Shown here: one piece after another, positions 25,210-34,124 of the stretch | Numbering within the stretch: the stretch's first letter is position 1 | How the letters are laid out: the number at the start of each line of letters is the position of its first letter | Made by a program: the position numbers and the translations under genes | NCBI GenBank assembly: GCA_963676905.2 | Contig: CAXXVE010000001.1 | Location: forward strand, 2,170,001 to 2,234,000 | Direction: 5' to 3' | DNA from: Oceanispirochaeta sp963676905 | GTDB taxonomy: Bacteria; Spirochaetota; Spirochaetia; DSM-2461 | Length of the DNA stretch: 64,000 nucleotides | The notes under the pieces: generated by a model | Told to the model about the DNA's origin: nothing | Seen by the model: the letters and a program-made list of their open reading frames with translations, nothing else | The model's database searches: none

Positions 25210-26394
25210 ATGAGCATTTTGTACAGCCTGTTGACCATACTTATAATTATCTCCTCTGTTCCTCTTTTACTGGCCGTCAGAAAGGGCCTGTCTTCGGTGG
25301 ACTGGGTTGAGTTCTACTCCATGGGAAAAGATGCCGGGTTCAGTCTCCGGGAGATCAACCTGCTGCGCAAAGTGGCTGTGGTCAACAAGCATCAGAAGCC
25401 CTCATCACTGTTCTGGTCCATCGATGTTCTTGACAAGTCCCTGGCCGGAATTCATACGCAGATTGAGAGCGAACCCGATCCGGAATACAGGGATTATCTT
25501 GAGTACCTTCTTAAAAAGCTCTACAGCTACAGGAAAAGTGTCGAGTTCCAGAAACCCCGGTATAACAGGGGAATTGATTCCACCTTCGATATATCAATCA
25601 ATCAGGTCGTGAAGCTGAAGGTGGACGGTCTGGGCATCTACGAGTGCTCTGTTCTGGAGAACAACAGGAATTATATTCTGGTGACCTATCCCAAAGGCCC
25701 CCCTGTTCCCGTCGGTTTCAGCTGGCGTGACAGAACCCTGAATGTTTACTTCTGGAGGAGGGAGGATGCAGGGTACTTCTTTCAGTCCCGTATTATGGAA
25801 GGCTATCCCGACAGAGAGTTCAAAACCCTGCGCATGTCCCATTCCGATGTTGTATTACGGAGCCAGAAACGGCGCTCTGTAAGGACAAGCTGTAAGCTCG
25901 CCGCCCAGCTCTATCCGCTCAAGAGCCTTAAAACCTCAAGCCAGCAGCCCGAGAGCCGCCCCGGTCTGCGCTGTGTCGTTCAGGATATCTCAGAAGACGG
26001 TGCAGCTGTTCTTATCGGAGGGAAGGGGAAGGTCAATCTTACATGTAAGCTTCAGATGGAGCTCTTCGGCCGAATTGCGGTGCTGCGCGGAATCGTCAGG
26101 ACCATCGACTATGACAGTGAAAGAAACCTCTCGGTACTTCATATTCAGGCTGAAGACCCCGATGAGCAGTCCCGCTACCTGATTCTGGCTTTTGTATATG
26201 ACATCTACAGGGGTGAGCAGAAGCAGAATGAAACAGCCTCTGTTGCCAGTGACGGCATGGTGGATAATGCCATTCCCTCGGCTGAAGAGGTATTCGGTGA
26301 ACCCGGTTCATCGGCAGGAAACCTTCCCGAAGAGGAAGAACTGGAAGCCCTGGAAGCTGTGGATGAGGACCTTCCCCGCTTCGACTATGATTAA
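25210..26394 (+). CDS. Membrane-anchored PilZ-domain protein (c-di-GMP receptor candidate)
   Basis: A 394-residue protein with one N-terminal membrane segment (residues 1-22), a cytoplasmic helical region, a YcgR-like/PilZN beta domain (about 120-205) and a PilZ domain (about 215-330). The c-di-GMP-binding pattern is present: RRSVR near residue 220 for the RxxxR loop and DISEDGAAVLIGG near residue 262 for the D/NxSxxG part. A long acidic tail ends the protein. In spirochaetes such proteins link c-di-GMP to motility and virulence. A sigma-28-like promoter upstream would fit a motility role, but that is an inference. Confidence 0.83.
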   Translation: MSILYSLLTILIIISSVPLLLAVRKGLSSVDWVEFYSMGKDAGFSLREINLLRKVAVVNKHQKPSSLFWSIDVLDKSLAGIHTQIESEPDPEYRDYLEYLLKKLYSYRKSVEFQKPRYNRGIDSTFDISINQVVKLKVDGLGIYECSVLENNRNYILVTYPKGPPVPVGFSWRDRTLNVYFWRREDAGYFFQSRIMEGYPDREFKTLRMSHSDVVLRSQKRRSVRTSCKLAAQLYPLKSLKTSSQQPESRPGLRCVVQDISEDGAAVLIGGKGKVNLTCKLQMELFGRIAVLRGIVRTIDYDSERNLSVLHIQAEDPDEQSRYLILAFVYDIYRGEQKQNETASVASDGMVDNAIPSAEEVFGEPGSSAGNLPEEEELEALEAVDEDLPRFDYD

Positions 26395-26528
26395 ACCGCA
26401 GGATTCCCCTGCGTATAAAAAATCAGCGCTACACTTTTCTTTACATTTTCAATGCTTCGTATTAAGTTTTAATACTAATGAGGCAGTACTTTTCCTCTGC
26501 TTCTCTAGGATTGCAAGGAGACCATGAC

Positions 26529-27413
26529 ATGATGAAATTATTGAATAAAGCAGGGGTTTTTATCCTGCTGGCAGCTCTATACAGCTGCGCTACTGCACCT
26601 GAGACAGGTTTATCCGAGGCAGCCGGGACGGCAGCTGAAGCACCAGAAACGAGCTCTGAGGAAAAGGACGCGGTCTGGGTAACTGTAAAGGTTGATGAAT
26701 TCCTTGTCTCCCAGGAGACAATCAAATATGAAGACGGGTTTATTGACGGATACAGGCTCTACGAATACAACGATAACGGCCGTATACTCAATAAAACTCA
26801 GGTCGGTTCGGATGAGAGGGTTATTTCAGAGGAAGATTTTGAGTACAACTCCGATGACCTTCTGACTGAAAGTCACTTCTATTCAGGAGGAGATGAGATC
26901 TCCTATTCTCTTTACAAATACGATGGTGACAAACAGCTTATCGAAGAGAGCTATTATAATCCCCAGGGGGATTTGCTGTCGGTTTCCAGATATGAATACA
27001 ACGACCAGGGGCTTGTGAGCAAATGGATCTCCGGTGACAGCGGCGGTATTCCGATGATGTACACCGAATATGAGTACAAGAAGGGCAAACTGGTTCAGAT
27101 GAACTACTTTATGCCCGACGGGGAGATGGAAGGCTTCACCAAAATGGAGTATGAAGGGGATGTCCTTATGCTTGAGGCCTCTTACAGTGCCAGTTCAAGA
27201 CTTGAGAAAAAGACTGAATATACGGTTGAAAACGGCATTGTCACTTCTGTTTCCTACTACTCCGGCAACAACCTGATGAGAGTTGTTGAGTATCTTTACG
27301 ACGACGCTGGCAATGTTGTTACTGAGGTCACAAAAAACAAACGGGGATCGGTAATTGATATTGTTGAAAAAGAGTACGTCGTTCTGACGGTAGAAAAGAC
27401 AGTCCTGCAGTAG
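26529..27413 (+). CDS. Lipoprotein with Rhs/YD-like repeats
   Basis: A 294-residue lipoprotein: the signal ends in the lipobox LYSC near residue 20, so the protein would be acylated and outward facing. I chose the ATG after GCAAGGAG rather than one 51 bases upstream. From residue 55 the chain is a series of about eight degenerate beta repeats of the form YEYNDxG (RLYEYNDNGR, DFEYNSDDL, YKYDGDKQL, RYEYNDQGL, EYEYKKGKL, EYLYDDAGN), resembling the YD/Rhs or MORN-like toothed beta strands. No toxin tip is present. The HEAT protein gene follows after 10 bases. Confidence 0.8.
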   Translation: MMKLLNKAGVFILLAALYSCATAPETGLSEAAGTAAEAPETSSEEKDAVWVTVKVDEFLVSQETIKYEDGFIDGYRLYEYNDNGRILNKTQVGSDERVISEEDFEYNSDDLLTESHFYSGGDEISYSLYKYDGDKQLIEESYYNPQGDLLSVSRYEYNDQGLVSKWISGDSGGIPMMYTEYEYKKGKLVQMNYFMPDGEMEGFTKMEYEGDVLMLEASYSASSRLEKKTEYTVENGIVTSVSYYSGNNLMRVVEYLYDDAGNVVTEVTKNKRGSVIDIVEKEYVVLTVEKTVLQ

Positions 27414-27423
27414 GAGGGGTCAG

Positions 27424-28605
27424 ATGTTTAAAAAAACAGCTTTAATATTCACTATTTTGTTTTTCATTTTGAATCTTGTTCCTGTATTTTCAAATACAGC
27501 AGAGGTGTGGAGCCGTCTCTACAGACGTTCCAACTCTCTTGAACAGAAGGAAATGGTCCTTGAAAATATTGTTAAACTCAACGACCGCGCTGTGGAACCT
27601 GTTCTGATTGAAGCCATCGATGAGATGGTCGCCTCCCAGGAGAAATTCAGGGCCGACAGGGCTCTCATGCTTAAATGGGTTGAGATGACCGATATGATAG
27701 TCAAAGCTCTGGGAACTCTTAAAACCCGGGATGCCGAGGACCAGGTCTGGTTTGTTGTAAACCACTCCGCCGACAGCTCTCTGCTGAAAGCCAATGCCCT
27801 TATAGCACTGGGAGAGATGAGAGCCACAACCTATGCAACCGATATTTCCACAATGCTGAGAAATCTGAACTTCAATACCCAGCAGAGCAGCAGAGAGAGT
27901 GCCGAGATTGAAGCCTATGCCTGTATCCTGGCCCTTCAGAAGATGAGGCAGCCTGTGGGCTTTGAACCTGTGTTCTATGCCGCAACGGGGTGGTACTCAC
28001 GCCGGACAAAGGACCTTGCTCTTGAATCTCTGGCTGCCATTGCAGAGGACCCCACAGCACAGATTCTTGAAATCATGGTGAATGCCGACTTCAGCACAAA
28101 AAGAACCGCCCTGGCTGTCGAGAACAACTCAAATGCTCCTGCGGACAACAAGAACCGCGTAGCAGTAGCCGCTCTGACCGAGGGGCTGCGGTATCAGCCC
28201 AATGACAAGGTTCAGGTCGATGAGCTGTACCGTCTGCGGGTGGATGCAATCAAGGCTCTGATTCAGAACGGTTCTGCAGAGGATGCCGCTGTTCCCCTTC
28301 TGAAGACCACAGTTGAAAGGGCAGATGATCCCAATGAGATGATCTACGCCTACTATGCCCTCGGAGTGATCGGCAGCGACGCCGCTGTGGATGTGCTTTC
28401 TGAAAAGCTGACAATGTTCAATGAAAGACAGGTTTCCGGCCTCAATGCCAGTCAGACTCAGCTGGACTATATACGTCAGATCATCAATTCCATCGGCATG
28501 AGCGGCAACAGCCGCGGTTCATCTGCTCTGACAGAGGTACAGTTCTCCAACTATACCCCTGCCATCAACAGGCTTGCCAGACAGGCACTGGAGCAGCTGC
28601 AGTAA
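27424..28605 (+). CDS. Exported HEAT-repeat protein
   Basis: A 393-residue protein with a signal peptide (residues 1-24, ending VPVFSN) and no lipobox. The rest is alpha-helical, with HEAT-like pairs such as EPVLIEAIDEMV, LLKANALIALGEM and MIYAYYALGVIGSDAAVDVL. Such solenoids usually bind other proteins. It ends with VQFSNYTPAINRLARQALEQLQ. It is translated with the Rhs-like lipoprotein and is followed by a terminator, so the two form a bicistronic unit, likely a periplasmic or envelope pair. Confidence 0.8.
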   Translation: MFKKTALIFTILFFILNLVPVFSNTAEVWSRLYRRSNSLEQKEMVLENIVKLNDRAVEPVLIEAIDEMVASQEKFRADRALMLKWVEMTDMIVKALGTLKTRDAEDQVWFVVNHSADSSLLKANALIALGEMRATTYATDISTMLRNLNFNTQQSSRESAEIEAYACILALQKMRQPVGFEPVFYAATGWYSRRTKDLALESLAAIAEDPTAQILEIMVNADFSTKRTALAVENNSNAPADNKNRVAVAALTEGLRYQPNDKVQVDELYRLRVDAIKALIQNGSAEDAAVPLLKTTVERADDPNEMIYAYYALGVIGSDAAVDVLSEKLTMFNERQVSGLNASQTQLDYIRQIINSIGMSGNSRGSSALTEVQFSNYTPAINRLARQALEQLQ

Positions 28606-28632
28606 GGCTGCCCGGCTTAATTTTTTAAACCA

Positions 28633-28666
28633 GAGGGGTTCCGGGATGCCGGTGCCCCTTTTTTTA
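28633..28666 (+). terminator. Terminator of the lipoprotein/HEAT operon
   Basis: AGGGGTTCCGG pairs with CCGGTGCCCCT (one mismatch, one G-U), followed by seven Ts, 28 bases past the HEAT gene stop. Confidence 0.85.
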
Positions 28667-28710
28667 TTCAGCCGTAAAATCACCGGGGAGATCTCCTTCC
28701 TGTTCAGCAC

Positions 28711-30150
28711 ATGGCTAAACTTAACACTGTCACTCCCTTTCAACTGATGATTCCGGCGGCTCTCGTCTATACTCTTCTGCAGCCCTTTAATGTCCCCTTT
28801 TCTGTCTATATTCTTCCTCTGGCTGCTCTGGGCGTTTTTAGTTTTCTGTCGGGAAAAGGGCGGGTACTGCAGTTCGGGGGGCTCCTTCTCTTTTTGATCT
28901 TCTCCATGGGAATCTACAGGTATTCCGTCTTCGCTTATCTGCCCTTTCCGGTGCAGGAGTGTGTCCGTCTGAAGGGAGAGCTTATTGAGGAGCCCTCCTG
29001 GAACAGCCGGGGGAATCTGAATTTTACGCTTGCTGCAGAAGAGATTGAGCATATTTCGGGTGCTGCGGCGGAGGGGCGGGGGCGTTTCCGTGTCACACTT
29101 CCGTCAAGGAGAGCCTTCAGTCCTGAAAGCTGGCTCAGAGGGGATACTTTAGATCTTGAAGGAAGGTTCTCCCCGGACGGGGCTCTCTTTTTCGGGAAAA
29201 CAGTGCTGGAATATACCTCTGCATCTCCCGGGCATATCAGAAGAAGGATCGTTTCACGGGTTCATAAAAAGGGTGAGGGCCTGTCTCCGGTCTCCGCGTC
29301 TCTGCTGCCCGCTCTGGTGCTGGGCCTGAAGAATCCGGATCAGAACCGGATTACAGGAATCTTCAGGCAGACTGGAACGGCGCATATAATTGCCCTGTCC
29401 GGATTTCATTCCGGCCTTGTGGCTTTTCTCCTCTATTTTCTTTTTAAGAAGGCTTTCGGGGACAGGGCTGCCCTTGTGCTATCAGGGCTGGGGCTGCTGT
29501 TCTACCTCTATCTGGCAGGGCCCAAACCATCGCTTGTACGGTCGGTCATGATGTATGAGCTGATTCTTTTCTGCAAACTGAGGTATATCAGGCCGGATTT
29601 GAAAAAGGTGCTGGCAGCCTCCTTTCTGTTAAGTGCCCTGATCTGCCCCGCCTCCCTCCATACTCTCAGTGCCCGCCTCTCCTATCTGGCTCTCTGGGGA
29701 ATCCTGTCAGGGAGTGGCCCTGTCGGAGATATGCTCCCCCGAAGGATACCCTCCGGCCTGCGTACCGCTCTGGGGGCTTCCGCCGCAGCACAGATCTGGA
29801 CTCTTCCGCTTGTGCTCTTCAGCTTCGGGGTGTGGTATCCCGCAGGTCTGGCAGCCTCACTTGTACTTACACCTCTTGTCACACTCTACATGTACACGGG
29901 TATCCTCTATCTTTTTCTGCCGGATATGCCGTATTTAACTGTTCTGCCGGAGCTTTTCTGCCGCCTTCTCGAAAACCTGATGGTTTATTCAGCTGGTTTT
30001 TTCATGAAGTTCCCCTCTCTTTCCATGACAGAGCCCGGGCCGGGTCTTTTCCTCTTCCTTCTCTTTCCGTTATTATTAGGCGTTATTTACCGCCCTGGAG
30101 GTTATCGTGGAAAAAGAAAATCTGGACCTGAATTACGACTCAGTGTCTGA
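28711..30150 (+). CDS. ComEC/Rec2-type channel protein without metallo-beta-lactamase domain
   Basis: A 479-residue polytopic membrane protein. An N-terminal periplasmic DUF4131-like segment (RLKGELIEEPSWNSRG to about residue 165) leads into the Competence domain, whose hallmark is TGTAHIIALSGFHSGLVAFL near residue 223, followed by several membrane helices. ComEC imports single-stranded DNA during transformation. The C-terminal metallo-beta-lactamase domain of many ComEC proteins is missing, as in some other bacteria. Its 3' end overlaps the rsmA gene by 44 bases. Whether this strain is transformable is unknown. Confidence 0.85.
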   Translation: MAKLNTVTPFQLMIPAALVYTLLQPFNVPFSVYILPLAALGVFSFLSGKGRVLQFGGLLLFLIFSMGIYRYSVFAYLPFPVQECVRLKGELIEEPSWNSRGNLNFTLAAEEIEHISGAAAEGRGRFRVTLPSRRAFSPESWLRGDTLDLEGRFSPDGALFFGKTVLEYTSASPGHIRRRIVSRVHKKGEGLSPVSASLLPALVLGLKNPDQNRITGIFRQTGTAHIIALSGFHSGLVAFLLYFLFKKAFGDRAALVLSGLGLLFYLYLAGPKPSLVRSVMMYELILFCKLRYIRPDLKKVLAASFLLSALICPASLHTLSARLSYLALWGILSGSGPVGDMLPRRIPSGLRTALGASAAAQIWTLPLVLFSFGVWYPAGLAASLVLTPLVTLYMYTGILYLFLPDMPYLTVLPELFCRLLENLMVYSAGFFMKFPSLSMTEPGPGLFLFLLFPLLLGVIYRPGGYRGKRKSGPELRLSV

Positions 30151-30997
30151 GATCAAGATGCTGCTTGAAATGATGGGGCTCGGTCCCCGTAAGAGATGGG
30201 GACAGAATTTTCTGATCAACAAAGGTGCCAGAGAGAAGATTGTAAGGCAGCTTGACCTTCAGGAAAATGAGCGTCTGTGGGAGATAGGCCCCGGACTGGG
30301 TGCTATGACCAAGATGGCTGCCGCCTATCCGGTTGACTTTACAGCCTTTGAAATAGATCCGGGATATGTTGAATATCTGAGCAGAGCCATGGTTAATTTC
30401 CCCCGGTTTTCACTTGTAGCCGGAGATGTTATCAAGACATGGGAAGCTGAACGGGATGCCAACGGCGCTCCGGACAAGGTTCTCGGGAACCTGCCCTACA
30501 ACGCCGCTTCCGCCATTATCGCTGATTTTGTCGAGAAGAATATGCTTCCATCCCGTCTTGTGCTTACAGTACAGGCCGAGATGGGTGACAGGATGACAGC
30601 CAAACCGGGGAACAAGAACTACTCTTCTTTCTCAATCCTCTGCCAGTCCGCCTTTGATGTGAAGGACTGCGGTCTTCTCAAGCCCGGCTCTTTCTATCCT
30701 GTACCAAGGGTCGGTTCAAAAATTGTAATGTGTACTCCCCACGGGAAGTTTACGGCTATGAAGGACCGTCTGCTCTTTCAGCAGCTGATCCGTGATATCT
30801 TTGTCTCACGCAGGAAGACGATTCAGAATAACCTCAGCTCCATGGCGGGGCAGAGATTTGCCCGCTTTGGCAAAGAGCTCCTTTTTCAGGTCTTTAAAGA
30901 GGAAGGTATAGACCTTACCTGGCGCCCTGAAAAAGTGAGTGTTGACCAGTTTGTCTCTCTTGCCGACCGCCTTGCCGATGTTGATCCTAAAGGCTGA
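30107..30997 (+). CDS. rsmA: 16S rRNA dimethyladenosine transferase
   Basis: RsmA (KsgA) dimethylates two adjacent adenines near the 3' end of 16S rRNA in the last steps of 30S assembly. The 296-residue protein has the family's RKRWGQNFLINKGAREKIV, SAM motif I LWEIGPGLGAMT near residue 63, and the catalytic NLPYNAASAIIADF near residue 127. The GTG start is preceded by GGAGG and lies inside the end of the comEC-like gene, giving translational coupling. Length is normal. Confidence 0.95.
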   Translation: MEKENLDLNYDSVSEIKMLLEMMGLGPRKRWGQNFLINKGAREKIVRQLDLQENERLWEIGPGLGAMTKMAAAYPVDFTAFEIDPGYVEYLSRAMVNFPRFSLVAGDVIKTWEAERDANGAPDKVLGNLPYNAASAIIADFVEKNMLPSRLVLTVQAEMGDRMTAKPGNKNYSSFSILCQSAFDVKDCGLLKPGSFYPVPRVGSKIVMCTPHGKFTAMKDRLLFQQLIRDIFVSRRKTIQNNLSSMAGQRFARFGKELLFQVFKEEGIDLTWRPEKVSVDQFVSLADRLADVDPKG

Positions 30998-31002
30998 TCT
31001 TC

Positions 31003-31662
31003 TTGTCTGACTCTCCCTGTCCTCTCTGTAATGAACCTTCCGGACTGTTTCACAGCTTTCAGCGAAAGACCGGGGGGGAGCGAAGCTTCTCTGTCTGCAG
31101 GCACTGCAGTTTTGTCTTTCAGAGTGAAGCTACTCTGCCCGGAGCCGGAGAGGAGAGGGAGCGCTATGAGCTGCACCGGAACGACCCTGATGACAAGGGG
31201 TATCTGAACTGGCTTGAAGGCTTTGTGAAGGCTGCAGTTACCCCCTGGTATACGGGGGGACGTATCCTGGACTATGGAAGCGGGCCCCGTCCCGTTCTTT
31301 CGGAGCTTCTCTCTTCAAGGGGACTTCCCGTTTCATCCTATGATCCCTATTTCGCTCCCCTCTGGCCTGAGGACGGCCCCTTCTCAATGATACTCCTCTG
31401 TGAAGTTCTGGAACATGTTCACAATCCCCTGAACGATTTCCGCAGGCTATGCTCTTCGGCCGGGGAGGGGGCGGTGCTCTCTGTTATGACTCAGTTTCTG
31501 CCCTCTTTGGACGCAGGGGATTTTAAATCATGGTGGTATAAGGAAGATCCTACCCATATCCGCTTCTTCACACCGGAATCTCTTGAAATGCTGGGAGAAA
31601 AGACAGGCTGGCGCCTTATTTCAGAAAACAGTAAATCCATAGCAATTTTTCGTAAAAAATAA
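31003..31662 (+). CDS. SAM-dependent methyltransferase with N-terminal zinc ribbon
   Basis: A 219-residue protein starting 5 bases after rsmA, with a TTG start. Residues 6-40 carry two Cys pairs (CPLC and CRHC) as in zinc ribbons fused to class I methyltransferases. The SAM-binding part has ILDYGSGPRPVLSEL near residue 90, then SYDPYFAPLWP and LLCEVLEHVHNPLNDFRRL, and a late HIRFFTPESLEMLGEKTGW region typical of Methyltransf_23-type enzymes. Substrate unknown. The position after rsmA suggests, but does not show, a link to RNA or ribosome modification. Confidence 0.82.
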   Translation: MSDSPCPLCNEPSGLFHSFQRKTGGERSFSVCRHCSFVFQSEATLPGAGEERERYELHRNDPDDKGYLNWLEGFVKAAVTPWYTGGRILDYGSGPRPVLSELLSSRGLPVSSYDPYFAPLWPEDGPFSMILLCEVLEHVHNPLNDFRRLCSSAGEGAVLSVMTQFLPSLDAGDFKSWWYKEDPTHIRFFTPESLEMLGEKTGWRLISENSKSIAIFRKK

Positions 31663-31757
31663 TTTTTTGGGTCTTGTCTTTCTAATTTGTTTTCTGGAAA
31701 GGGAATATTTGGATATGATAACTATTTATCAAATTGAATAAGGGGTAAAATCTATAT

Positions 31758-31786
31758 TTGTCAACAAAAAAATTGATATTTATTTT
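31758..31786 (+). promoter_or_regulatory. Weak promoter candidate for the 152-aa unknown
   Basis: TTGTCA, 17 bases and TATTTT in a strongly AT-rich intergenic stretch. A later TATGAT is an alternative -10 but lacks a spaced -35. Confidence 0.3.
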
Positions 31787-31817
31787 AAGATAGATTACTT
31801 TATATGATATAAGCGGA

Positions 31818-31841
31818 TTACATAGATTGTATTCTATGTAA
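31818..31841 (+). promoter_or_regulatory. Perfect 9-bp hairpin in the leader of the 152-aa gene
   Basis: TTACATAGA and TCTATGTAA flank a 6-base loop, 23 bases before the ATG. There is no U tract, so it may be an operator or an mRNA structure rather than a terminator. Confidence 0.55.
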
Positions 31842-31864
31842 AAGCTCCGGAATGAGGAGAAATT

Positions 31865-32323
31865 ATGTCAGTTGAAGATAAAATCATCGATGCCGAAAAG
31901 GTTGAAAATACAAATCTCCTGAAAGAAAAACTTCAGGCGGATAATCTTGGTTTTCAGAGCGAAGCCGACTGGGATGCTCTTGTAGAGCACGTGTATGTTC
32001 ATAAATACCTCAACGAACAGAACTCTGAAGGCTTTGAAAGCTGGGAAGCGGCCTTCGAATCCTGGAAAGAAAAGGTTTACGCACCCATCCTGAGAGTCAT
32101 TGACTGGTGGGAAGTGAAGAAAGCCTTTGAAGGATATACAAGAGGACAGCTCTTCTTTGCAGTATCCAACCACTGGTACTACATGCTTGAAAAAGATGCA
32201 GAAACTGAGCCCGAAGATGCAGCAGTTGATTTTGCCGCCTACTGGGGAAAGGGTTTTGCAAGCTGGATCTCAATGATGCGCTCAGCTGCTTCTATGAGAC
32301 TTAAAAACGACGCAGTAATTTAA
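31865..32323 (+). CDS. Conserved hypothetical cytoplasmic protein (152 aa)
   Basis: Family not recognised. The protein has no signal peptide, is acidic and helix-rich, and is unusually full of tryptophan (SWEAAFESWKEKVY, VIDWWEVKKAFEGY, YWGKGFASWISMM). The ATG has a strong GAGGAG site. It is a single gene with its own AT-rich promoter region, a 24-base dyad in the leader and a strong terminator shared with dapA. This layout suggests a well-expressed, separately controlled gene. Nothing in the sequence gives a function. Confidence 0.75.
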   Translation: MSVEDKIIDAEKVENTNLLKEKLQADNLGFQSEADWDALVEHVYVHKYLNEQNSEGFESWEAAFESWKEKVYAPILRVIDWWEVKKAFEGYTRGQLFFAVSNHWYYMLEKDAETEPEDAAVDFAAYWGKGFASWISMMRSAASMRLKNDAVI

Positions 32324-32352
32324 TGATTCAGGGCAGTATGTTCCCTGTTGAT

Positions 32353-32391
32353 AAAAAAAACCGCAGATCCAGAGGATACTGCGGTTTTTTT
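32353..32391. terminator. Bidirectional terminator between the 152-aa gene and dapA
   Basis: CCGCAG/CTGCGG stem, flanked by eight As on the left and seven Ts on the right, extends to an AACCGCAG stem. It can end transcription from both sides of this convergent pair. Confidence 0.9.
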
Positions 32392-32439
32392 ATGCTCTAC
32401 CCGCAGCACTCCGGCAAAAACCGGGTGCCGCGAACAGGA

Positions 32440-33315
32440 TCAGATCAGTCCCTGATTCTTCAGTGCCTCTCTGATTTTTACTTTGGTCTCTTCTGCCGGT
32501 GAACACAGGGGAAGGCGGAATACATCCTGAACCAGACCCATTTCGCTCATCGCCCATTTAACAGGGATGGGATTTGTCTCCAGAAACATGCTCTGGAACA
32601 GGGGCATCAGTTCATAGTGGATTGTCTTTGCCTTCTCTACGTCACCTTTTCTGGCGGCCTTGATCAGCTCTTCCATCCAATGGGGGATGATGTTGCTTGC
32701 AACAGAGATCACTCCGTTTCCACCCATAAGGGTAAGGGGCAGGGCCAGATTGTCGTCTCCCGAGAGGACAGCAAAGTCCGCTGGCTTGCGGCGGATAACT
32801 TCCATCATCTGGTTCAGGTCGCCGCTGGCTTCCTTTACGGCCACAATGTTTTCATGCTTTGCAATGCGCATCAGGGTGTTTGTTTCGATATTGACCCCTG
32901 TTCTCCCCTTGATGTTGTAAACCACAACAGGAAGATCAACGCTGTCGGCAATGGTCATAAAGTGGCGGTACAGTCCTTCCTGGGTCGGTTTATTGTAATA
33001 GGGAGAGACCTGGAGGCTTGCATCGGCACCGATGGCCTTGGCTCTTTTTGTCATTTTAACGGCTTCGTCGGTGGAGTTGGATCCGGTTCCCGCTATGACA
33101 GGAACCTTACCGTTTACCTCTTTGACAACTGCTTCGATGACGTCCATGTTTTCGTCATGGGAAACGGTGGGGCTCTCTCCGGTTGTTCCAACGGGAACAA
33201 GACCGGATATTCCCTTGTCCAGCTGAAACCGGACTATTTTTTTCAGGCTTTCCCAGTCGACATCCTGCTTCTCGTTAAAGGGGGTGACTAACGCGGTAAA
33301 TACGCCTGTATACAT
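32440..33315 (-). CDS. dapA: 4-hydroxy-tetrahydrodipicolinate synthase
   Basis: Condenses pyruvate and aspartate semialdehyde, the committed step to lysine and diaminopimelate. The 291-residue TIM-barrel protein has the Schiff-base lysine K161 in IVAVKEASGD and the catalytic Tyr133 in VVYNIKGRTGVN; the common YNVPGRT here reads YNIKGRT. GTTGESPT near residue 44 is intact. It is the last gene of pta-dapB-dapA with a GGAG site before the ATG. The meso-DAP or ornithine type of the wall cannot be deduced from this gene alone. Confidence 0.96.
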   Translation of the reverse strand: MYTGVFTALVTPFNEKQDVDWESLKKIVRFQLDKGISGLVPVGTTGESPTVSHDENMDVIEAVVKEVNGKVPVIAGTGSNSTDEAVKMTKRAKAIGADASLQVSPYYNKPTQEGLYRHFMTIADSVDLPVVVYNIKGRTGVNIETNTLMRIAKHENIVAVKEASGDLNQMMEVIRRKPADFAVLSGDDNLALPLTLMGGNGVISVASNIIPHWMEELIKAARKGDVEKAKTIHYELMPLFQSMFLETNPIPVKWAMSEMGLVQDVFRLPLCSPAEETKVKIREALKNQGLI

Positions 33316-33362
33316 TTTACTTTCTCCTACTTGTTTCGGGTAATAAGACTATAGAGTCAAAA

Positions 33363-34115
33363 TCAGTCAAGAAGATCGCTGATAAAATCATCTACCGTAA
33401 ATACTCCGGTTCTGCCTTCTCCTGAGCAGAGCCATTCGGCTGCCATTACGGCGCCAAGAGCAAAACCGCTTCTGTTTCGGGCATTGTGGGTAATCTCCAG
33501 GGTATCCGCAGGAGAGTCCAGAGTCAGAGTATGAATTCCGGGAATGCTGCCGCCCCGGACAGAAGCAACATGAAGCTGCTCCGGTTTTATGGCTCCCGGG
33601 GGATTTCCCGGGAGGATCTCCTTCTTCCGGTCCAGATTGTCAAGAACCAGCTGAGCGGCTGTCAGAGCTGTTCCCGAGGGAGCGTCCACCTTTTTATTGT
33701 GATGGTACTCGATCAGCATGGCGTCATACTCTTCGACCTTGTTGATCATCCGGGAAGCCGCAGCTGTCATTCTGAAAAAGAGGTGTGCCCCGATTGAGAA
33801 ATTGGAGCCGTAGACACAGGCTCCCTTTCCGCTTTCGAAGGGCTTCAGGACTTCTTCCTTCTCTTCGTTCCAGCCGGTTGTTCCGATGACCGCTTTCAGG
33901 CCGTACTCACTGTAGTTTGAGGTGTTGTCCTTAATACCGCCGGGAAGGGCGAATTCAATAACAGCATCCGCCGCTTCCATAGACTCTTTCGACGGTTTCA
34001 GTTCATCACCGTAGCCGCCTGAGTCAACACGGGATATAACCAGATGGCCCCGTTCGAGAAGAATCTTTTCTACTTCACGGCCCATACGGCCGTATCCCAT
34101 TATGATAACATTCAT
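33363..34115 (-). CDS. dapB: 4-hydroxy-tetrahydrodipicolinate reductase
   Basis: Second step after the diaminopimelate branch point: NAD(P)H-dependent reduction of the DapA product. The 250-residue protein has the nucleotide-binding GYGRMGREV at residues 7-15 and the substrate-binding EYHHNKKVDAPSGTA near residue 150. The protein is slightly shorter than the 270-residue average but complete. It begins 9 bases after pta and precedes dapA by 47 bases, so the three genes probably form one transcript. Confidence 0.95.
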   Translation of the reverse strand: MNVIIMGYGRMGREVEKILLERGHLVISRVDSGGYGDELKPSKESMEAADAVIEFALPGGIKDNTSNYSEYGLKAVIGTTGWNEEKEEVLKPFESGKGACVYGSNFSIGAHLFFRMTAAASRMINKVEEYDAMLIEYHHNKKVDAPSGTALTAAQLVLDNLDRKKEILPGNPPGAIKPEQLHVASVRGGSIPGIHTLTLDSPADTLEITHNARNRSGFALGAVMAAEWLCSGEGRTGVFTVDDFISDLLD

Positions 34116-34124
34116 AGATCTAAA

